A stretch of DNA of 64,000 bases, taken from the NCBI RefSeq assembly GCF_036127095.1, contig NZ_CP108006.1, positions 7,121,501 through 7,185,500 on the forward strand, written 5' to 3'. Below are positions 49,723 through 57,869 of this stretch, in pieces (within the stretch, counting starts at the first letter, position 1; each line of letters begins with the position of its first letter). This stretch comes from Streptomyces sp. NBC_00335. GTDB lineage: Bacteria; Actinomycetota; Actinomycetes; Streptomycetales; Streptomycetaceae. The notes beneath the pieces were generated by a model that was not told where the DNA came from, made no database searches, and was given only the letters and a program-made list of their open reading frames with translations. The translations under genes and the position numbers were made by a program.

Positions 49723-50169
49723 TCAGGCGGCCTGCGCGTGCTGGCGCATCTGCGGCATCGCCGCGGGCGCCGGCATCCGTACGGGACGCGAGCCGGGGCC
49801 GCCGACGTGCGAGAACGGCTGCGTCCGCCAGTCCAGCCCCTGCGGCAGCGCCAGGTGGACGACGGGCTCCAGCTCGGGAGCCTCCTCGGCGCCGAAGTCG
49901 AGGGTGGGCAGCGCGTCGGAGGCGGGCCGCCCGGTGCCCGCGCACACCGTGAGCCCGAAGGGGTTCCACGGGGTCAGGCAGAGGGCGTGCTCCGGCAGGA
50001 ACTCCTCGTCCGCCACGAGGGCGATCGACTGGCCGCAGTCGGGGCAGGTCGCGTGGTGGATCTCGAAGCCCTCGGCGTATTCGAGGTAATCGTCGTCGTC
50101 GGCGTAACCGCTCTCGACGATTTCCAGGGGCTCCGGTTCGGTGCGACCGGCGCGCTTGGTGTTCAGCAT
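49723..50169 (-). CDS. Hypothetical protein with CPDCG zinc motif
   Basis: A 148-residue soluble protein. An acidic N-terminal region (ESGYADDDDYLEYAEGFEI) is followed by HHATCPDCGQSI, one CxxC knuckle, and a second Cys pair further on (ALCLTPWNPFGLTVCAGTG) that could complete a zinc site. The C terminus is Pro/Met/Gln-rich. GGGGGAG precedes the ATG at 50167-50169; the upstream in-frame ATG lies in a non-coding-like stretch. The downstream 37 bases separate it from the phosphotransferase stop. Function unknown. Confidence 0.75.
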   Translation of the reverse strand: MLNTKRAGRTEPEPLEIVESGYADDDDYLEYAEGFEIHHATCPDCGQSIALVADEEFLPEHALCLTPWNPFGLTVCAGTGRPASDALPTLDFGAEEAPELEPVVHLALPQGLDWRTQPFSHVGGPGSRPVRMPAPAAMPQMRQHAQAA

Positions 50170-50378
50170 GGATGTACTCCCCCTTGGGTGGGCCGGGCGG
50201 GCAGGTTCTTCGGCCACGGCCACCCCAAGCACTTCCCGTCGCGCGGCACGAGTAACCACTTCCGGCCGTCGTACGCCCGCATACGCCTGTGGCCTTGGTC
50301 ACATGCCTGCCGCAGGTGCCACCTCAATCCGTGGACACGGGTGGGCCTAAACGGTTCGGGGCCGTAAGTTGTGCGGCT

Positions 50379-50828
50379 ATGAGCGCAATGGAGGAGCTGG
50401 ACCGCCAGATCGTGGATCTGCTCGTGCGGGACGGGCGGATGAGCTACACGGACCTGGGCAAGGCCACCGGACTGTCCACGTCGGCGGTCCATCAGCGAGT
50501 ACGCCGCCTGGAGCAGCGCGGTGTCATCCGCGGGTACGCGGCCGTCGTGGACCCCGAGGCCGTCGGTCTCCCCCTCACGGCCTTCATCTCGGTCAAGCCC
50601 TTCGATCCGAGCGCACCCGACGACATCGCGGAGCGGCTGGCCGGCGTTCCCGAGATCGAGGCCTGCCACAGCGTCGCGGGCGACGAGAACTACATCCTCA
50701 AGGTCCGCGTGGCCACCCCGCTGGAGCTGGAAGACCTCCTGAGCCGCCTGCGCGCCCTGGCCCACGTCTCCACCCGCACGACGGTGGTCCTCTCCACCCC
50801 GTACGAGGCCCGCCCGCCCCGGGTGTAA
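50379..50828 (+). CDS. Lrp/AsnC-family transcriptional regulator 2
   Basis: A 149-residue Lrp-type regulator. HTH YTDLGKATGLSTSAVHQRV at about 24-42, RAM domain with IEACHSVAGDENYILKV from 92. It differs from the Lrp at 5803 and has no GCGCAAC boxes in front. Divergent from the CPDCG gene with a 209-base gap. It may control itself and neighbours, with an unknown amino acid as effector. ATG 50379 or ATG 50388 may be the start. Confidence 0.9.
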   Translation: MSAMEELDRQIVDLLVRDGRMSYTDLGKATGLSTSAVHQRVRRLEQRGVIRGYAAVVDPEAVGLPLTAFISVKPFDPSAPDDIAERLAGVPEIEACHSVAGDENYILKVRVATPLELEDLLSRLRALAHVSTRTTVVLSTPYEARPPRV

Positions 50829-50844
50829 TTCCAGCCTCGTCGGC

Positions 50845-50945
50845 AAATCCAGCCCGCAGGCCAAATCCAGCCTCGCCGGCGTTTGAGGCGCGGGGTCCGG
50901 GGCGGAGCCCCGGGGAACGGGCGAAGGGCGGGTAGGGGAAACACC
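50845..50945. repeat. Interspersed Streptomyces intergenic repeat, copy 3
   Basis: CCAAATCCAGCCTCGCCGGC with CGTTTGAGG, then GGGGTCCGGGGCGGAGCCCC, GGGGAACGGGCGAAGGGCGG and GTAGGGGAA. Same elements and order as the copy at 38525-38670. Lies between the Lrp and amidohydrolase genes. Confidence 0.8.
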
Positions 50946-51006
50946 CCCGGCCCCCTGTGGCGGGGCCGTGGTCCGCGGCGCGCAACGCACCCGCCAGACT
51001 GTCGGC

Positions 51007-52656
51007 ATGACAGACCGCACCACCGCCGACTCCGCCACAGCCGCCGGAGCCCCCGCCCCCACCACCGCAGGCACCCGTACGGTCCTCCTGCGCGGCGGCG
51101 AGGTCCACAGCCCCGCCGATCCCTTCGCCACCGCGATGGTCGTCGAGCGCGGCCACATCGCCTGGGTCGGCTCCGAGGGCGCCGCGGACGCCTTCGCGCA
51201 GGGCGTGGACGAGGTCGTCGACCTCGACGGGGCGCTCGTCACCCCCGCCTTCACCGACGCCCACGTGCACACCACCTCCGCCGGCCTCGCCCTGACCGGC
51301 CTGGACCTCTCCACGGCCGCCTCCCTCGCCGAAGCCCTCCAGCGCGTGCGCGCGTACGCGGACGCCCGCCCCGGTGACCGGGTGCTGCTGGGCCACGGCT
51401 GGGACGCCGCCCGCTGGCCCGAGCGCCGCGCCCCCCGCAGGCAGGAGCTCGACGAGGCCACCGGCGGCCGCCCGCTCTACCTCAGCCGCATCGACGCGCA
51501 CTCCGCCGTGGTGACCACGGAGCTGCTCCGGCTGGTTCCCGAGGCGCGCACGGCAGCGGACGAGCCGCTGACCCGGGACGCCCACCACGCCGTACGCCGG
51601 GCCGCGCTCGGCGCCCTCACCCCGGCCCAGCGCGCCGAGGCCCAGCGGGCCGCCCTCGACCGGGCCGCTTCCCTCGGGATCGGCTCCGTCCACGAGTGCG
51701 GCGGCCCGGAGATCTCCTCCCCGGAGGACTTCACCGCCCTCCTGGAGCTGGCACGGACCCACCCCGGCCCCCGCGTCTTCGGCTACTGGGCCGACCGGGA
51801 CCTCGCCCAGGTCAAGGAACTCGGCGCCGTCGGGGCCGCCGGCGACCTCTTCGTCGACGGGGCCCTCGGCTCGCACACCGCCTGCCTGCACGCCCCGTAC
51901 GCCGACGCGGAGCACACCGGCACCGACTACCTCGACGCGCGGGCCGTCGCCGAACACGTCGCCGCCTGCACCGAAGCGGGCCTCCAGGCGGGCTTCCACG
52001 CCATCGGGGACGCCGCGATCACCGCCGTGGTCACCGGGGTCCGGGCCGCCGTCGACAAGGTCGGCCTGGACCGCGTGCGAGCCGCCCGGCACCGCGTCGA
52101 GCACGCCGAGATGATGACCCCGGCCACCATCGCCGCCTTTGCCGAGCTCGGCCTCACCGCCTCGGTGCAGCCCGCGTTCGACGCGCTGTGGGGCGGCGCG
52201 CAGGGCATGTACGCCGACCGGCTCGGCGCCGAGCGCGCCCGCACCCTCAACCCGTACGCGGCCATGCTCAAGGCCGGCGTTCCGCTCGCCTTCGGCTCCG
52301 ACGCCCCGGTCACCCCGCTCGACCCCTGGGGCACCGTCCGGGCGGCCGCCTTCCACCACACTCCCGCCCACCGCATCTCCGCACGGGCCGCCTTCGCGGC
52401 CCACACCCGCGGCGGCTGGCGGGCCCTGGGGCGCGACGACGCGGGCATCCTCGTCCCGGGCGCCCCGGCCGACTACGCGGTCTGGGACACGGCCGAACTG
52501 GTGGTGCAGGCCCCCGACGACCGGGTCGCCCGCTGGTCCACGGACCCCCGCTCCGGCACCCCCGGACTGCCGGACCTGACCCCCGGCGGCGAGCTGCCGG
52601 TCTGCCTGGCCACGGTGGTCGGCGGCCGGGAGGTATTCGTACGGCCACAGGGGTGA
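51007..52656 (+). CDS. Amidohydrolase family protein (YtcJ-like)
   Basis: A 549-residue metal-dependent hydrolase of the amidohydrolase-3 group. Metal ligands appear in TPAFTDAHVHTTSAG (HxH), HAIGDAAI, RVEHAEMM (His), and GSDAPVTPLDPW (Asp). LFVDGALGSHTACLHAPYAD is the carbamylated-Lys-substitute region typical of YtcJ. It hydrolyses an N-acyl or imide bond in a small substrate; which one is unknown. Starts with ATG 51007 after a short leader with a 13-bp pyrimidine run; a GTG 13 codons upstream is less likely. Single gene. Confidence 0.88.
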   Translation: MTDRTTADSATAAGAPAPTTAGTRTVLLRGGEVHSPADPFATAMVVERGHIAWVGSEGAADAFAQGVDEVVDLDGALVTPAFTDAHVHTTSAGLALTGLDLSTAASLAEALQRVRAYADARPGDRVLLGHGWDAARWPERRAPRRQELDEATGGRPLYLSRIDAHSAVVTTELLRLVPEARTAADEPLTRDAHHAVRRAALGALTPAQRAEAQRAALDRAASLGIGSVHECGGPEISSPEDFTALLELARTHPGPRVFGYWADRDLAQVKELGAVGAAGDLFVDGALGSHTACLHAPYADAEHTGTDYLDARAVAEHVAACTEAGLQAGFHAIGDAAITAVVTGVRAAVDKVGLDRVRAARHRVEHAEMMTPATIAAFAELGLTASVQPAFDALWGGAQGMYADRLGAERARTLNPYAAMLKAGVPLAFGSDAPVTPLDPWGTVRAAAFHHTPAHRISARAAFAAHTRGGWRALGRDDAGILVPGAPADYAVWDTAELVVQAPDDRVARWSTDPRSGTPGLPDLTPGGELPVCLATVVGGREVFVRPQG

Positions 52657-52837
52657 TCCGGGTGGCCGTGGTTCGGTGAGGGCGGCCGGACCCGGATAGG
52701 TTCGGCCGGGTCCACCACCGGACGTCCGAACCGGACGGAGCCGATCGCACAGCCGCGCCCGCGCCTCGGGGGCGAGGGAAGGTTTCGCCGCAAGGGTGTC
52801 CCCCCTGCTTCGCAGGAGTTGGGGGCGGGTGGCCTCA

Positions 52838-52926
52838 GATCGGGGCCCCGCGGTCCAGTAGACAACGGTCAGGCGGCCCGCAGCCAGCGGGAGCCGGTCC
52901 GGCCCGAAGGACCGCGGGCCCCGATC
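52838..52926. promoter_or_regulatory. Long inverted repeat and promoter upstream of ppm1
   Basis: An 18-bp arm (52838-52856, with one extra C) and its complement (52909-52926; GGACCGCGGGCCCCGATC) flank 52 bases. Directly after, TAAAAT at 52934-52939 is a good -10 box for the mannosyltransferase gene. The 335-base gap 52657-52991 otherwise holds small hairpins such as CCTGC-TTC-GCAGG at 52804-52816. Confidence 0.55.
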
Positions 52927-52991
52927 GCTGTTCTAAAATCATCCTCTGCGACACGACGTACAGGATGTACGAGAACGCAAAAGGGGAATCA

Positions 52992-53798
52992 GTGAGCGAC
53001 GGCGGACAGCGAAGCTACGGACCGCTCGGCACGGCCTTGGTGATCATTCCGACCTACAACGAGGCGGAGAACATCGGGCTGATCGTCGGCCGCGTCCGCG
53101 CGGCTGTACCGGGGGCCCACGTCCTGGTCGCCGACGACAACAGCCCGGACGGCACCGGAAAGCTCGCCGACGAGCTTGCCTCTGCGGACGACCAGGTCCA
53201 CGTCCTGCACCGCAAGGGCAAGGAAGGGCTCGGGGCCGCCTACCTGGCGGGCTTCGGCTGGGGCCTGGAGAACGGCTACGGCGTCATCATCGAGATGGAC
53301 GCCGACGGCTCCCACCAGCCCGAGGAGCTGCCCAGGCTGCTCACCGCCCTGGAGGGCGCAGACCTGGTGCTGGGCTCCCGCTGGGTGCCGGGCGGCCGGG
53401 TCGTGAACTGGCCCAAGAGCCGCGAGTTCCTCTCCCGGGGCGGGTCCACGTACTCCCGGCTGATGCTGGGCGTCCCGATCCGCGACGTGACCGGCGGCTA
53501 CCGCGCCTTCCGCCGCGAGACCCTCGAAGGGCTGGGCCTGGCCGACGTGGCCTCGGCCGGCTACTGCTTCCAGGTCGACCTGGCTCGCAGGGCCGTGCAG
53601 AAGGGCTTCCGCGTCGTCGAGGTGCCCATCACCTTCGTCGAGCGCGAGTTCGGCGACAGCAAGATGAGCAAGGACATCGTGGTGGAGGCCCTCTGGCGGG
53701 TCACCCAGTGGGGCATCAAGGAGCACGCGGGCAAGCTCTCGGGCAAGGTGTCGGACACGCTGTCGGGGAAGCTGACGGGCAAGGCCCGGGGCAAGTAG
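52992..53798 (+). CDS. ppm1: Polyprenol-phosphate mannosyltransferase (GT2)
   Basis: A 268-residue glycosyltransferase of family 2. [33 protein letters not shown], and [17 protein letters not shown] carry the nucleotide and metal (DAD) sites, and the [11 protein letters not shown] block is diagnostic of dolichol/polyprenol-phosphate mannose synthases. It charges the polyprenyl carrier used for protein O-mannosylation and lipoglycans at the inner membrane face; no membrane domain is fused. GTG 52992 (AGGGGA upstream) is preferred over ATG 52965. The C-terminal 23 residues are [12 protein letters not shown] tetrapeptides from a 12-bp repeat. Confidence 0.9.
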   Translation: MSDGGQRSYGPLGTALVIIPTYNEAENIGLIVGRVRAAVPGAHVLVADDNSPDGTGKLADELASADDQVHVLHRKGKEGLGAAYLAGFGWGLENGYGVIIEMDADGSHQPEELPRLLTALEGADLVLGSRWVPGGRVVNWPKSREFLSRGGSTYSRLMLGVPIRDVTGGYRAFRRETLEGLGLADVASAGYCFQVDLARRAVQKGFRVVEVPITFVEREFGDSKMSKDIVVEALWRVTQWGIKEHAGKLSGKVSDTLSGKLTGKARGK

Positions 53799-53887
53799 GC
53801 CGCGTCACCGGGGGGCCGCCACCCCTAGGGGATGTCCGGTACCTCCGGCTGAGGACGTCTTTACGCCGGCCCAGGCACACTGGGGGT

Positions 53888-54481
53888 ATGACGACCGGAG
53901 TTCCGACCTCTACGGCCCCCCGGCGGCGTTCGCCCGCCCGTACGTACCTTCCCCTGGCCATCGCGGCCTGGCTCATCCTGGAGATCTGGCTGCTCGGCCA
54001 GGTCGCCGGAATGATCGGCGGCGGGGGAGTCGCCCTGCTGCTCGCGGGCGGCCTCGTGCTGGGTGCGGTGGTCATCAAGCGGGCCGGGCGACGTGCCTTC
54101 AAGAACCTGACGGACACCTTCCAGCAGGCCCAGGAGGGCCGTCAGCCGACTCCGCAGCAGCCCGGCAAGCCCGGCACGGGCAACGGCCTGACCATGCTGG
54201 CAGGGCTGCTCCTGATGATGCCCGGCCTGATCTCCGACGCGGCCGGTCTGCTGCTCCTGCTCCCGCCCGTCCGCGCCCTGATCGGCCGCCGGGCCGCCCG
54301 CTCCCTGGAGCGGAAGATGGCCTCCGCGCCGGCGGGCTCCTTCGGCGACGCCTTCCAGCAGGCCCGTATCCACTACCCGGACGGCAAGGTTGTCCCGGGC
54401 GAGGTCATCCACGGCGAGGTCATCCGCGAGGACGGGCCGCAGCGGCCCGACAACGGCAGCCGTCCGCCGCTGACCCCCTGA
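53888..54481 (+). CDS. fxsA: FxsA-family membrane protein
   Basis: A 197-residue protein. Two pairs of hydrophobic helices: YLPLAIAAWLILEIWLLGQVA and VALLLAGGLVLGAVVIKRAG, then LTMLAGLLLMMPGLISDAAGLLLLLPPVR, the last carrying the PGxxSDxxG turn that marks FxsA. Residues 145-197 form an acidic cytoplasmic tail. FxsA of Escherichia coli relieves F-plasmid exclusion of phage T7; its housekeeping role is unknown. The ATG at 53888 follows a G-run. Between ppm1 and rbpA, an arrangement shared with other streptomycetes. Confidence 0.88.
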   Translation: MTTGVPTSTAPRRRSPARTYLPLAIAAWLILEIWLLGQVAGMIGGGGVALLLAGGLVLGAVVIKRAGRRAFKNLTDTFQQAQEGRQPTPQQPGKPGTGNGLTMLAGLLLMMPGLISDAAGLLLLLPPVRALIGRRAARSLERKMASAPAGSFGDAFQQARIHYPDGKVVPGEVIHGEVIREDGPQRPDNGSRPPLTP

Positions 54482-54557
54482 GGGACTGCCCCCTGCGGCA
54501 CTGACCCCCTGAAGCACTGAGCCGGCCCGCCCAGCCGGCAGACCGACCCAACCGCGC

Positions 54558-54616
54558 AGCACAAGGCCGAGGGGCCCCACCACACGGTGTGTGGTGGGGC
54601 CCCTCGGCCTTGTGCT
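54558..54616. terminator. 28-bp perfect hairpin between fxsA and rbpA
   Basis: Both arms (54558-54585 and 54589-54616) are perfectly complementary with a 3-base loop; arm ends read AGCACAAGGCC and GGCCTTGTGCT. Placed between convergent genes, it should stop transcription both ways. Confidence 0.95.
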
Positions 54617-54646
54617 GTCGTGCTTCGCCGCTGTGGCGTCCGGCTG

Positions 54647-55021
54647 TCAGGCGGACTTGCGGCTGTCCCGCGGATGCACGGCAATGTTCATGGCGCCGGA
54701 ACGAAGGACCGCGAGCCTCTCGGCCAGCACTTCCTCCAGCTCCTCGCGGGTGCGCCGCTCCATGAGCATGTCCCAGTGCGTTCGCGCAGGCTTGCCCTTC
54801 TTCTCTTCGGGCCCATCCCCGTCAACCAGGAGTGCCATGGCGCCACACGCCTTGCACTCCCACTCCGGCGGAATTTCTGCCTCAACCGAGAACGGCATCT
54901 CAAATCGATGTCCGTTCTGGCATGCGTACTCCACCGCCTGGCGCGGGGCCAGATCGATGCCGCGGTCCGTCTCGTAGCTGGTAACCACGAGCCGCGTACC
55001 GCGGAGAGCTCGCTCACTCAT
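54647..55021 (-). CDS. rbpA: RNA polymerase-binding protein RbpA
   Basis: A 124-residue protein of the actinobacterial RbpA family. Core VEYACQNGHRFEMPFSVEAEIPPEW-type region (Cys34) and WECKACGAMALL with a CxxC, then the sigma-interacting part ARTHWDMLMERRTREELEEVLAERL. It binds RNA polymerase and the principal sigma factor and supports promoter opening and growth in the presence of rifampicin. A sigma-R type promoter is 62 bases upstream of the ATG, so thiol oxidation should increase its level. Convergent with fxsA. Confidence 0.96.
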   Translation of the reverse strand: MSERALRGTRLVVTSYETDRGIDLAPRQAVEYACQNGHRFEMPFSVEAEIPPEWECKACGAMALLVDGDGPEEKKGKPARTHWDMLMERRTREELEEVLAERLAVLRSGAMNIAVHPRDSRKSA

Positions 55022-55082
55022 GAATCGTGCCTCCCGGGCTTGTCGCCCACAGGACAGGTGTCGCTGTCGTCGTCATCCGGTC

Positions 55083-55109
55083 AACGTCCGGTCGGCGGTA
55101 TAGATTCCC
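55083..55109 (-). promoter_or_regulatory. Sigma-R type promoter of rbpA
   Basis: Minus strand GGGAAT (55109-55104) and GTT (55085-55083) separated by exactly 18 bases, the sigma-R consensus of streptomycetes. The remaining 230 bases to 55341 show no gene. Confidence 0.88.
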
Positions 55110-55341
55110 GCTCCGGGTCATGCGTCGCCCGTCGTACCGCCCCTTGTTGTACCCACCAGTGCCCGTTTTGTCACATCTGGCAGCAGATGTCACCCAACGT
55201 CTTCACTTCATAAGCACGCAGTAACGGTCCGCCTGGCAGGCCAAAGGCGTACACTACCGGCCCTTAGCTTGAACGTCGAAATTCGTTCCGAATTAGCGCG
55301 GCTGAAGTCTGCCCGATCCGTCGGAACCGCCGGATCCCCGG

Positions 55342-56724
55342 TCAGATCCGCTCGGGTACAGGATTGCCCGCCGCCTCCACCGCGCGCCGCACCGGCACTC
55401 GGGCGAGCAGCACGAAACCCAGTGCGAAGAAGACCACCAACGAGATGATCGCGTCCCGGTAGCTGCCCGTGACCTGGTACGTCAGCCCGAAAACCAGCGG
55501 TCCCACCCAGCTCAGCCCCCGGTCGCTCATCTCGTACGCCGAGAAGTACTCGGCCTCCTTGCCCGCCGGAACCAGGTGCGAGAACAGCGAGCGCGACAGC
55601 GCCTGGCTGCCGCCCAGCACCAGTCCGATCATCGCGGCCAGTGCGAAGAACCACACCGGGGTCCGGGCCGGCAGGAAGTATCCGGCGGCCAGCGTCACGC
55701 CCCAGGCCGCCAGCGATCCGAGAATCGTCCGCTTGGCGCCGTACCGGAGGGCCAGCCGGCCCATCCCCAGCGCACCGGCCACTGCGAGGACCTGAACGAG
55801 CAGGATCGCCCCGATGAGCGTGGACTGCTCCAGCTTCAGCTCCTCCGACCCGTAGATCGAGGCCTGGGAGATCACCGTCTGCACGCCGTCGTTGTAGATC
55901 AGGTACGCCAGCAGGAACGACAGGGTCAGCGGGTAGCGCCGCATGTCCTTCAGGGTGGCGATGAGCTGCTTCCAGCCGCTGACGGCCGGGGCGGCGCCCG
56001 GCTCCCGGACCACGGCGCGGTCCCGCAGCCGGCGCAGCGGGATCAGCGCGAAGGCACCCCACCACAGGCCCGCCGAGGCCAGGCAGATGCGGATCGCCAT
56101 GCCTTCGGTGAGACCGAAGGAGTCGTGGCCCATGTAGAGCGCCAGGTTCATCACGAGCATCAGCGAGCCCGAGGTGTATCCGAAGGCCCAGCCGCGCGAG
56201 GAGACCGTGTCCCGCTCGTCCGGCGTGGAGATCTGCGGCAGGTAGGCGTTGTACAGCACCATCGAGACCGACAGCGAGGCGTTCGCCACGATCAGGAGCA
56301 GTCCGCCCAGCAGGTAGCGCTCGCCGGCCAGGAAGAACATGCCGGCCGTCGCCGCGGCCCCCGTGTACGCGGCCACGGCCAGCAGCGGCTTCTTGCGGCC
56401 GGTCCGGTCGGCGACCGCCCCCGCCAGCGGCATGAGCAGCACGGCCAGGATCACCGAGGCGGACACCGTGTAGGCGAAGAAGGAACCGGCCCGCACCGGG
56501 ATGCCCAGCGGATGGACGAAGCCCTCGGCGTCGGCCGCGGCCTTGGCGATCGACGTGAGGTACGGCCCGAGGAACACGGTGAGCACGCTCGCCGAGTACA
56601 CCGACACCGCGAAGTCGTAGAAGTACCAGCCGCGCTGCTCGCGCTTGCGCGCGGCCGTTGCCGCCGCGGCGGCTCTGCCGTCCTCGGCCCCCGGTTCCGC
56701 GTCGTCCGTCGTCTGCGCACTCAT
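55342..56724 (-). CDS. MFS transporter of the Atg22/UMF1 type
   Basis: A 460-residue protein with 12 membrane segments. The long N terminus (30 residues) and GWYFYDFAVSVYSASVLTVFLGPYLTSIA at TM1 are diagnostic of the Atg22-like major facilitator group; LGGSQALSRSLFSHLVPAGKEAEYFSAYEMSDRG links TM10-11. In eukaryotes Atg22 releases amino acids from vacuoles; bacterial members have no proven substrate. It is followed by the glycerophosphodiesterase gene transcribed in the same direction upstream (67 bases apart), so they may form one unit. Confidence 0.88.
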   Translation of the reverse strand: MSAQTTDDAEPGAEDGRAAAAATAARKREQRGWYFYDFAVSVYSASVLTVFLGPYLTSIAKAAADAEGFVHPLGIPVRAGSFFAYTVSASVILAVLLMPLAGAVADRTGRKKPLLAVAAYTGAAATAGMFFLAGERYLLGGLLLIVANASLSVSMVLYNAYLPQISTPDERDTVSSRGWAFGYTSGSLMLVMNLALYMGHDSFGLTEGMAIRICLASAGLWWGAFALIPLRRLRDRAVVREPGAAPAVSGWKQLIATLKDMRRYPLTLSFLLAYLIYNDGVQTVISQASIYGSEELKLEQSTLIGAILLVQVLAVAGALGMGRLALRYGAKRTILGSLAAWGVTLAAGYFLPARTPVWFFALAAMIGLVLGGSQALSRSLFSHLVPAGKEAEYFSAYEMSDRGLSWVGPLVFGLTYQVTGSYRDAIISLVVFFALGFVLLARVPVRRAVEAAGNPVPERI

Positions 56725-56791
56725 CGGTGCCCCCTCGCTGTCCCCGTACCGCTGCGGCCGCCGCCACCTGGCGCGCAGCCGAACGGGCCGG

Positions 56792-57562
56792 TCAGGCCCA
56801 GGCTCCGCGCCGGTCCAGCACCGTGCGCAAGATGTCGATCCGGTCGGTCATGATGCCATCGACTCCCAGGTCCAGGAGAGCCTCCATGCGTTCCGGTTCG
56901 TTCACGGTCCACACGTGCACCTGGAGCCCCCGTTCGTGGGCCGTCCGCACGAACCTGCGGTCCACCACGCGGATGCCCGCCTGGGTCTCCGGCACCTGCG
57001 CCGCCACCGCGCCCGCGCGCAGCGCGGCGGGGATCGCGTACGACCGCAGCCGCAGCCCGAACACCCCCGCCACCCCGTACGAGGTCGCCAGGCGGGGGCC
57101 GGCGATCTTCTGGGCCCGGGCCACCCGGCGCTCGGAGAAGGAACCCACGCACACCCGGTCCCAGACCCCGGTCCGCGCGATCAGGCCGACCAGCGGGTGC
57201 ACGGCGGACTCGTCCTTGATGTCCACGTTCCACCGGGCGTCCGGGAACTCCTCCAGCAGGTCCTCGAAGAGCGCGAGGGGCTCGGTCCCGCCGGCCCGGA
57301 CCTCGCGGATCCGGCGCCACGGCAGCTCCCGGATGCGCCCCTGCCCGTCGGTGACCCGGTCCAGGGTGGCGTCGTGGAAGGCGACCAGCTTGCCGTCGGC
57401 GCTGGCGTGCACATCGGTCTCGAAGTACCGGTAGCCCAGGGCGGCGGCCCGCCGGAAGGCGGCGGCGGTGTTCTCCAGCCCGTCCGAGGCCCCGCCGCGG
57501 TGCGCGAAGGGGATGGGACCCGGGTGGTCGAGATAAGGGTGGGGTAGGCGTACGTGCGTCAC
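56792..57562 (-). CDS. Glycerophosphodiester phosphodiesterase
   Basis: A 256-residue cytoplasmic GDPD-domain protein. FAHRGGASDGLENTAAAF at 19-36 has the catalytic His, YFETDVHASADGKLVAFHD gives the metal ligands and second His, and NVDIK plus VWTVNEPERMEALLDLGVDGIMTDRID ends the barrel. It splits glycerophosphodiesters into glycerol-3-phosphate and an alcohol, recycling phospholipid head groups. No signal peptide, unlike secreted GlpQ. First gene before the Atg22-like transporter. Confidence 0.92.
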   Translation of the reverse strand: MTHVRLPHPYLDHPGPIPFAHRGGASDGLENTAAAFRRAAALGYRYFETDVHASADGKLVAFHDATLDRVTDGQGRIRELPWRRIREVRAGGTEPLALFEDLLEEFPDARWNVDIKDESAVHPLVGLIARTGVWDRVCVGSFSERRVARAQKIAGPRLATSYGVAGVFGLRLRSYAIPAALRAGAVAAQVPETQAGIRVVDRRFVRTAHERGLQVHVWTVNEPERMEALLDLGVDGIMTDRIDILRTVLDRRGAWA

Positions 57563-57869
57563 CGCGGCAGTATGCCCCCTGCTCCCGCCGGTGCGGGAGT
57601 GCCCCGATGGCCGCCCGGTGAACGGCCCGCCGGTTCAGTTCCGCAGCACCCACGGATCGACGCCGGAGTACACGTACGCGGCCTGGTACCCCGGGGCGCG
57701 GGGGAAGAGGTCGAGGGCCATCCTCCGGACGCTCCAGGCGGGCCCGAACCCGGGGCCTCCTCATTTCGCGCGGAGCACTCCGTGGCACCCTGGACCCCGC
57801 AGGACCAATCCAATGCCGGCTCCCGCGGGGGCCGACAGGGGCCAATTCGACGAAGGTGGACCGGACGAC
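57563..57869. other. 307-base intergenic region
   Basis: Divergent gap between the glycerophosphodiesterase and MocR genes. No gene or clear operator seen; only GC-rich short palindromes such as CCCGCGGG at 57823. Promoters for both genes should lie here. Confidence 0.4.
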
